From contig DMPF01000087.1 of the NCBI GenBank assembly GCA_003456095.1, positions 1 to 5,714 on the forward strand: DNA of 5,714 nt, read 5' to 3'. Below the pieces are notes generated by a model. The model had not been told where the DNA came from. It did not search any database and saw only the letters and a list, made by a program, of their open reading frames with translations. Position 1 is the first letter of the stretch. Each line of letters opens with the position of its first letter. The DNA is from Bacillota bacterium (GTDB lineage: Bacteria > Bacillota > Dethiobacteria > DTU022 > UBA8154). Both the position numbers and the translations under genes were made by a program. Below are positions 1 through 4,302 of this stretch, piece after piece.

Positions 1-696
1 TCTCAGCCTGCCTTCGGCGTAGCGTCTTTCTTCCCGGGGAATCGTAACCTGCAGCGACTTGTTTACCTTGGCCGGCAACCCGCTTAAAACATAAATCCTG
101 TCACCCAGATAAAGAGCTTCATCCATGTCATGCGTAACAAAAATGACTGTCCGCAGGTCTTGCTTCCATATCGCGGTGAAGGAATCCAGCAATGAGATTT
201 TAAGTTGCAGATCCAGTCCCTTAAAAGGCTCATCCATTAACAGCAGATCGGAAGGGAAGACGAAAGCACGGGCGATGCTGACTCTCTGCTTCATCCCGCC
301 GCTTAGCCTCTCCGGCCAATAATTCCTGAAATTATGCAGGTCCACCATTTTAAGATATCTGTTGATTATCTCTGCTCTTTGTTTTTTGGGATAAATATCG
401 CGGATGGCAAACGCAATATTCTGCCAGACAGTTTTCCAGGGTAACAGCCTTGGCTCCTGGAACAGATAAGAAACCGTCTTCCCGGCAAACCCTTTCAGTT
501 CGCCGTTATCCGGCTCGATTAATCCACTGACCAGATTCAGGAAGGTTGTTTTGCCACACCCTGAAGGACCCATCAGGCATGTGACCTTTTTTTCGGGTAT
601 GACAAGACTGAATTTATCGTACACCTTTAAGGCATTACAGCCTTTTTCGCCCTTGAACTCTTTTGTCAGGTCTGTGACCCACAGCGCATCCTGCAC
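1..696 (-). CDS. NitT/TauT-type ABC transporter ATP-binding protein (3' end outside window)
   Basis: This is the cytoplasmic ATPase that would power import through the permease encoded just upstream. The frame is open for 232 codons from a GTG at 694-696 to the left edge, so the C-terminus is missing; family members are usually about 240-260 residues. All hallmark motifs are visible: Walker A GPSGCGKTT (residues 43-51), Q-loop FQE (Q80), signature LSGGMKQR (131-138), Walker B LLLMDEP (151-157), D-loop GLD (160-162) and H-loop histidine 189 in VTHD. The start is chosen because GAGGG lies about 6 bases upstream and the domain begins at once (ALWVTDLTKEF). The upstream ATG-like triplet in GGATGC is in a frame that stops after seven codons. 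The gene begins 9 bases after the permease TGA and in the same frame, so translational coupling is likely. The family is closest to SsuB/TauB-like ATPases; the substrate is unknown. Confidence 0.93.
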   Translation of the reverse strand, partial: MQDALWVTDLTKEFKGEKGCNALKVYDKFSLVIPEKKVTCLMGPSGCGKTTFLNLVSGLIEPDNGELKGFAGKTVSYLFQEPRLLPWKTVWQNIAFAIRDIYPKKQRAEIINRYLKMVDLHNFRNYWPERLSGGMKQRVSIARAFVFPSDLLLMDEPFKGLDLQLKISLLDSFTAIWKQDLRTVIFVTHDMDEALYLGDRIYVLSGLPAKVNKSLQVTIPREERRYAEGRLR

Positions 697-705
697 AGCT
701 ATCCC

Positions 706-1458
706 TCATTTCCAGGCTTCCACCTTTTTCTTAAGGAAAAAAACACCGCTATCAAACAGAGCTGCTAAGGCCACCGCCACAGTCGTCCAGGCAAAAACCC
801 CCGCTGTGTTAAGAAATACCCGCGCCGACTGCAGGCTTGATCCCATTGACACGGGAGGCTGACTTAACACCTCAGCCATGATAACCACCCGCAAATTAAG
901 CCCCAGTGCTGTTGAGCAGGCTGCCAGAACATACGGCATAACCGCAGGAAGGTAGACATCCAAAATCATCCTCCGTCTGCGGACCTTATACATGGCAGCC
1001 ATCTCAATCAACTTGGGTTCGACATTATCTACCCCGGTGATAATGTTGGTGTAAATAATCGGGAAAATAACCAGGAATCCAACCAGCACAGGCGCTTTTT
1101 CCGTACCAAGCCAGATCAGTGCCAGCAAAATTACGGAGATGGGCGGGGCCGCCTTAGTTATCACCACCAGCGGGTTGAACAGGTAGTGCAGGGGCTTCCA
1201 TAGCCCTGCCAGCACCGCAAAGACTGCCGCCGTCAAAAACGTCAGGCCAAACCCAACCAGACTTCTGGTTATGGTATTGATTACCGCCGGCCAAAAGTTC
1301 TCTGAATGGATGATAAAGACAAGTTCCTTCAATGTTTCGCCGGGGGGAGGAAGCAGAATCCTCGCCCCCACTATCCTGGCAATAACCTCCCAGATGATCA
1401 GGAGACACAGAACGGCTCCCGCGGTGTAAAGTTTATCTTTGGAGGTAAAAATCTTCAC
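706..1458 (-). CDS. NitT/TauT-type ABC transporter permease
   Basis: This is an inner-membrane permease of the binding-protein-dependent transport family (BPD_transp_1; SsuC/TauC/ThiX-like), 250 residues, a normal length. About six hydrophobic segments are visible, near residues 13-32, 71-87, 97-117, 124-142, 176-198 and 219-242. The cytoplasmic EAA loop that docks with the ATPase is at about 152-171 (EMAAMYK...YLP); the usual glycine at the seventh position of the motif is lysine (K158). The start is GTG, with AGGAGG at 1470-1475 and an 11-base spacer, slightly long. The start and ribosome binding site lie inside the 3' end of the binding-protein gene (26-base overlap), which points to coupled translation in one operon. 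The closest functional assignment is import of an organic sulfonate, nitrate-like or thiamine-precursor solute; the sequence does not decide which. Confidence 0.93.
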   Translation of the reverse strand: MKIFTSKDKLYTAGAVLCLLIIWEVIARIVGARILLPPPGETLKELVFIIHSENFWPAVINTITRSLVGFGLTFLTAAVFAVLAGLWKPLHYLFNPLVVITKAAPPISVILLALIWLGTEKAPVLVGFLVIFPIIYTNIITGVDNVEPKLIEMAAMYKVRRRRMILDVYLPAVMPYVLAACSTALGLNLRVVIMAEVLSQPPVSMGSSLQSARVFLNTAGVFAWTTVAVALAALFDSGVFFLKKKVEAWK

Positions 1459-2761
1459 TGGGCAGGCGGCCTCCTATCGCCTCAGGCGAAAAGTCGCGCA
1501 AAACTCTCAGGTAAGCCTCAATTGCTCCGCGCGCCTCTCTGGCGGGAACAAACCGGATATTGCATCTGGGCAGCGCATTTTCCACAACCTTGGCGGTCAT
1601 GCCTGTTTGCAGCTCCTCCGCCCATATCCCGGCGGTTTGCGGGTTATTATTAACCCAGGCTGCGCTTTGCGCAACCTCATGCAAAAATCTGTCCACAAAT
1701 TCCGGATAACCGTTTAGCACGGCGTTACTGATCAGCAGCGAGGCCTGCGGGTAGCTGACACCCAATCCGGTTGCTGTTGCCCACGCCCGCTGAAGGTCCA
1801 GCACAGGTGAAACATCCTGCCTCCTCACCATCACCTGCGTTGCCGCCGGCTCAGGAAGAACAGCTGTTTTGACTCTGCCCGCAATCATTGCCTGGGCCAG
1901 TTCTGTTCCGCTTCCCAAGTACTTTAAGGTAATGTCCCGGTCTGGATTCAGGCCGTTCTGGGTCAACAAGTACCTGAAAACCAGATCAGGCGTGAGGCCC
2001 CTGCCGAATGTGTGAACTTCTTTTCCCCGCAAATCCTGCCAGCTCCGGATTTTTTCACTGCTTACCACGTACAGCATCCCCCAGGCGTTAGCCGACACAA
2101 GCCTGTAGGGAACGTTTCTGTTGTACAGGACAGCCGCTAGGTTGGTGGGAACCATGGCGATGTCAGCTTCTCCCGACACTACTCTGGCCGCCATAAGTTC
2201 GGGGGAGCGGACCACTTCATAACTGATGGTCACGTTCTTCCCCATGGAAGGACGCTCTCTTAGCAGCCTGACGATACTTAAGGCTGGAACGCCGTCCGGA
2301 ACAGCTACCCGCACAGTAAGCGCAGGAATAGAGTTTAGCTGAGCGGTCCTGGTGACGGCATCCCAGCTAACGCGCCAGCCCAGTCCTGTGCCCAAAAAGC
2401 GCAAGGGAACCAAGACACGTCTATCCAGTAGCACCGGTGTTGTGTCCAACCGGATCTCCCGCCCGTTGCTGACTGCTGCAGCCTGGCCTACAGTCAGTTT
2501 CAGGACGGCATCTCCATCAGTAATAGTAACGCTTCTTTCCCCCGCGTTCCAGCTGACTCGGGCACCAAGCCGTTCAGCAACAGCCCGGTAAGGCACCATA
2601 GCCCGGCCGTTGATCACTTGCGGCGAGACGTCAAGTGCCGTACCCTCAACAACCACCCTGATCGGCCGTGGGCCGGCGGCATAAGCCACTGAAAAACCCG
2701 CAGCCAATAAAACAATCACCAGCACCATAAGCACACTTGGTATCCACACTTTTCCCTTCAT
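1433..2761 (-). CDS. Stalk-domain/solute-binding fusion protein of NitT/TauT ABC importer
   Basis: This is an exported substrate-binding protein of 442 residues, longer than the usual ~320-340 because of an added N-terminal module. Residues 1-28 are a signal peptide (MKGK basic start, hydrophobic VLMVLVIVLLAAG core, cleavage probably after AYA); no lipobox cysteine is present. Residues ~34-143 match the copper-amine-oxidase N-terminal-like stalk domain (PF07833 type), with two repeats each ending in a VPxR...LG..VSW pattern (MVPYRAVAERLGARVSW 55-71; LVPLRFLGTGLGWRVSW 117-133). Residues ~147-442 are an NMT1/SsuA-like periplasmic-binding fold (GEADIAMVPTNLAAVLYN 197-214; WGMLYVVSS 227-235; FYLQR end). 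ATG is preceded by GGGAGG at 2771-2776 with a 9-base gap. It is the first gene of the importer operon. It presumably captures substrate and, lacking a lipid anchor, may be held by the stalk domain (inference). Ligand unknown. Confidence 0.92.
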   Translation of the reverse strand: MKGKVWIPSVLMVLVIVLLAAGFSVAYAAGPRPIRVVVEGTALDVSPQVINGRAMVPYRAVAERLGARVSWNAGERSVTITDGDAVLKLTVGQAAAVSNGREIRLDTTPVLLDRRVLVPLRFLGTGLGWRVSWDAVTRTAQLNSIPALTVRVAVPDGVPALSIVRLLRERPSMGKNVTISYEVVRSPELMAARVVSGEADIAMVPTNLAAVLYNRNVPYRLVSANAWGMLYVVSSEKIRSWQDLRGKEVHTFGRGLTPDLVFRYLLTQNGLNPDRDITLKYLGSGTELAQAMIAGRVKTAVLPEPAATQVMVRRQDVSPVLDLQRAWATATGLGVSYPQASLLISNAVLNGYPEFVDRFLHEVAQSAAWVNNNPQTAGIWAEELQTGMTAKVVENALPRCNIRFVPAREARGAIEAYLRVLRDFSPEAIGGRLPSEDFYLQR

Positions 2762-2826
2762 AAACCCGAACCTCCCGTGATTAAAGTTTATATTCTTATT
2801 TCCTTATCTGTAAGACGGCCATACCC

Positions 2827-2853
2827 CTATAAAGCAAGACTTAAGTGGCACAT
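2827..2853 (-). CDS. possible 8-codon leader peptide MCHLSLAL upstream of the importer operon
   Basis: An ATG at 2851-2853 opens an 8-codon frame (MCHLSLAL) ending in TAG at 2827-2829. A strong Shine-Dalgarno, AGGAGGT, lies at 2861-2867 with a 7-base spacer, better placed than the site of the binding-protein gene itself. The frame sits 65 bases before the binding-protein ATG, inside its presumed leader RNA. It could be a translated upstream ORF acting by attenuation or ribosome stalling; the Cys-His pair near the start is suggestive but not diagnostic. No clear alternative terminator/antiterminator pair was found. It may equally be a chance match or a remnant start. Confidence 0.3.
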   Translation of the reverse strand: MCHLSLAL

Positions 2854-2883
2854 TAAAACTACCTCCTATGTCGGCGATTTGGG

Positions 2884-2913
2884 TTGACAATGATAATTAA
2901 TTTCATTTATAAT
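2884..2913 (+). promoter_or_regulatory. sigma-A type promoter of the Crp/Fnr regulator gene
   Basis: TTGACA (2884-2889) and TATAAT (2908-2913) match the consensus exactly in both hexamers, with an 18-base spacer. Transcription would start near 2920, leaving a leader of about 80 bases before the ATG at 3002. Such a strong core promoter normally implies that repression controls it, which fits the dyad occupying its spacer. Confidence 0.75.
2886..2907. promoter_or_regulatory. Fur-like operator in the spacer of the regulator promoter
   Basis: Bases 2886-2904 match 15 of 19 positions of the classical Fur box GATAATGATAATCATTATC. In the 7-1-7 view, 2891-2905 reads TGATAAT-T-AATTTCA, 12 of 14 arm positions of the Fur consensus. 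The stretch 2889-2907 (AATGATAATTAATTTCATT) is a 19-bp dyad with 7 of 9 pairs symmetric around 2898. It lies between the -35 and -10 boxes, where a bound repressor would block RNA polymerase. The region is A+T-rich, which raises the chance-match rate. Another Fur-family or Crp-type protein, including autoregulation by the adjacent gene product, is the main alternative. Confidence 0.5.
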
Positions 2914-2916
2914 CGG

Positions 2917-2922
2917 ATTATA
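2917..2922 (-). promoter_or_regulatory. candidate -10 box for the importer operon
   Basis: On the minus strand these bases read TATAAT, facing the -10 of the divergent promoter. No recognisable -35 box lies 16-18 bases upstream (the bases there read CTTTTT), so the promoter would be weak unless helped by an activator. The divergent Crp/Fnr protein is an obvious candidate (inference). Transcription would start near 2910, giving a leader of roughly 150 bases. Confidence 0.4.
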
Positions 2923-3001
2923 CAGTTGATCTCCAGATAAAAAAGTATCCCCAGCTACATTTTATTATATTATTATAAAAATTTTTTGAGGAGGCGGGAC
3001 T

Positions 3002-3679
3002 ATGTATAGTATCCAGCTACTCAACAGATGCAGCCTGTTTAACCACTTGTCGGTTGAGGAGACAGCAGGTCTTTTAAGAAACATTGCCTTCAGCATCAGA
3101 TGCTACAAAAAAAATGAGGTGATCTTTTCACCTCTTCATCCTGCGGATACGTTAGGGGTTATCCTGGAAGGAAGCATTGACGCACAGAAGATTTTTGCCT
3201 CTGGAAAAGTTATCACAGTAAGCAGAAGGTATCCCTACGATCTGATTGCCGATGCTTCCATCTTTGCCAATATCAATTACTATCCCTCTACTGTCACAGC
3301 CTGCGAAAACAGCCGCATCTGGCTGGTCAATAAATCCGAACTGTTAAAATTGTTTACCAGGGATAACAGGTTAATGGTTAAATTCTTAGAGTCTGTCTCA
3401 AACAGAGCTTTGGCCCTCAATAACCTGATAGAAATTCTCTCTTTAAACTCTGTCGCCGCCAAAATTGCCCACTTTCTGACAATGGAAAACAAAAATCAAA
3501 ACAGCAACACCATCACGCTGAGATTTCCGAAAAAATCTTTGGCCGAACAGATAAATGTATCAAGACCTACCCTCTTCAGGGAACTGAAAAAGATGCAACT
3601 TAGGGGCATCATTTCCTGCCATAAAAGGACCATTAAAATCCATAGCATGGAACAACTGGCCGACCTCTGCTCCCATTAA
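3002..3679 (+). CDS. Crp/Fnr-family transcriptional regulator
   Basis: This 225-residue protein has the usual length and layout of the Crp/Fnr family: a cyclic-nucleotide-type beta-roll sensor domain (about 12-118), a dimerisation helix (about 119-147) and a winged-helix DNA-binding domain (about 150-220). The helix-turn-helix is at about 179-199 (SLAEQINVSRPTLFRELKKM), close to the common SRPTLSRELKKM recognition helix. The cAMP-contact signature with Arg-Ser in the beta-roll is absent (YYPSTVTA at 93-100). There is no N-terminal cysteine cluster like that of FNR, only scattered C10, C34, C101, C206 and C223, so the effector is unknown. ATG is preceded by GAGGAGG at 2988-2994 with 7 bases between. 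By eye the gene is more A+T-rich than its neighbours. Divergent placement suggests it controls the importer operon and perhaps itself. Confidence 0.92.
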   Translation: MYSIQLLNRCSLFNHLSVEETAGLLRNIAFSIRCYKKNEVIFSPLHPADTLGVILEGSIDAQKIFASGKVITVSRRYPYDLIADASIFANINYYPSTVTACENSRIWLVNKSELLKLFTRDNRLMVKFLESVSNRALALNNLIEILSLNSVAAKIAHFLTMENKNQNSNTITLRFPKKSLAEQINVSRPTLFRELKKMQLRGIISCHKRTIKIHSMEQLADLCSH

Positions 3680-3903
3680 TACTAAGTTGCATTCAATAAT
3701 ATACTTATAATCCAATCAAAGCCGGTTATGCTTTGAACCTTGGTCTGGTCGTTTTCTAAGCTAACCAGCGCCTTAACTAACTGGTTTTCAGTAGTTACTC
3801 ATCCAGTAGGGCGGATGGTGAGGTCTCTCTTCTCTGTCTTGCAGAGGGGGTCCTGCCGGATATGCAGCGGGAAGCAGCAAATAAAATCAACCAGGTAAGT
3901 AAG
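3680..3903. other. intergenic stretch with no recognised gene
   Basis: No ORF with a start, ribosome binding site and recognisable family is seen on either strand. One plus-strand frame is open from the codon after a TAA near 3778 through about 3950 but has no credible start, and its peptide (for example EGVLPDMQREAANKINQV) was not recognised; it could be a gene remnant. Small inverted repeats occur: TCAAAGC/GCTTTGA at 3716-3736, and alternative CTGGT/ACCAG and AACCAG/CTGGTT pairings between 3745 and 3786. None has a clear following T-run. Confidence 0.5.
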
Positions 3904-3936
3904 AGCAAAACCCCGGGAATAACCCCGGGTTTTGCT
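3904..3936. terminator. terminator-like hairpin, probably bidirectional
   Basis: AGCAAAACCC (3904-3913) pairs perfectly with GGGTTTTGCT (3927-3936). After one C-C mismatch, GGG/CCC adds three further pairs around an AATAA loop. The A-run and T-run sit in the stem, with TTTTGCTTT following the G+C core on the plus strand and TTTTGCTCTT on the minus strand, so it can work in either direction. It would end read-through from the regulator gene (225 bases upstream) and back up the tRNA terminator. Confidence 0.7.
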
Positions 3937-3986
3937 TTAGTCAACTAAAGGAGAGAGAAAAGAGAGAACTTGGTCTTGAGCAGTCA

Positions 3987-4023
3987 AACAAGAGAAAACC
4001 ACGGGAACCGAAAACTCCCGTGG
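3987..4023 (-). terminator. intrinsic terminator of the tRNA-Val gene
   Basis: On the minus strand, CCACGGGA (4016-4023) pairs with TCCCGTGG (3999-4006) in a perfect 8-bp stem with a 9-base loop. It is followed by TTTTCTCTTGTTT (to about 3986). It starts 13 bases after the tRNA CCA end, the expected place for a factor-independent terminator of a single tRNA transcript. Confidence 0.8.
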
Positions 4024-4036
4024 CTGTTGAGTTTTT

Positions 4037-4111
4037 TGGTGGGGCTGAGAGGTATCGAACCTCCGGCCTCTTGAATGTGAGTCAAGCGCTCCCCCGCTGA
4101 GCTACAGCCCA
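4037..4111 (-). tRNA. tRNA-Val, anticodon CAC
   Basis: A complete 75-base cloverleaf reads on the minus strand: acceptor TGGGCTG, TA, D-arm GCTC-AGCGGGG-GAGC, G26, anticodon arm CTTGA-CTCACAT-TCAAG, variable AGGCC, T-arm GGAGG-TTCGATA-CCTCT, acceptor CAGCCCC, A73 and an encoded CCA. The anticodon CAC reads GUG, so it charges valine. All stems pair except position 1 with 72 (U with C); 49-65 is a G-U wobble. It has its own promoter and terminator and forms a single-gene unit between the regulator and the YyaL-type gene. Confidence 0.93.
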
Positions 4112-4147
4112 TGTTTTGTTTATGCGGATGCGTGTTAAGTTAAATAG

Positions 4148-4176
4148 ATTATAAACGGCCCCGGGCGGTATGTCAA
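4148..4176 (-). promoter_or_regulatory. consensus promoter of the tRNA-Val gene
   Basis: On the minus strand, TTGACA (4171-4176) and TATAAT (4148-4153) are both perfect, with a 17-base, G+C-rich spacer. The predicted start near 4141 leaves about 30 bases before the mature tRNA 5' end, for RNase P removal. This strength is typical of stable RNA genes. Confidence 0.88.
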
Positions 4177-4257
4177 GATCGGAGCGGCACCACTAAACCG
4201 GTATGATGCAATGCAAGTTACCGCTCAGGCTTATATCGAAATTTTTTTTAAGAGTAA

Positions 4258-4286
4258 AGTTTGGATAGTTCATTTTGTAGTATACT
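4258..4286 (+). promoter_or_regulatory. weak candidate promoter for the YyaL-type gene
   Basis: TATACT (4281-4286) is a fair -10 box about 17 bases before the ATG at 4303, so transcription would start around 4293, at or just before the ribosome binding site. The -35 region (AGTTTG at 4258-4263) is a poor match. A very short leader or a different start point is possible. Confidence 0.3.
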
Positions 4287-4302
4287 GCTGGTAAGGACGG
4301 TG

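Noticed and set aside
551..862. Plus-strand ORF of about 103 codons
   Set aside because: It overlaps the ATPase Walker A region and the permease 3' end on the opposite strand, with no recognisable domain or ribosome binding site.
1306..1653. Plus-strand ORF of about 115 codons
   Set aside because: It lies antisense across the permease and binding-protein genes, has no family resemblance, and is explained as a shadow of those well-supported minus-strand genes.
2884..2897. FNR-like half-site pair TTGAC-AATG-ATAAT
   Set aside because: Only 7 of 10 positions match TTGAT-N4-ATCAA, and the first half is simply the -35 box; the Fur-like reading of the same bases is much stronger.
3716..3736. TCAAAGC/GCTTTGA hairpin as a terminator for the regulator gene
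   Set aside because: The 7-bp stem is followed by ACCTTGG with no T-run, so it does not meet the criteria for an intrinsic terminator; the hairpin at 3904-3936 is far better.
4182..4226. GAGCGG/CCGCTC inverted repeat upstream of the YyaL-type gene
   Set aside because: Six base pairs across a 33-base loop is expected by chance and has no T-run or other sign of function.
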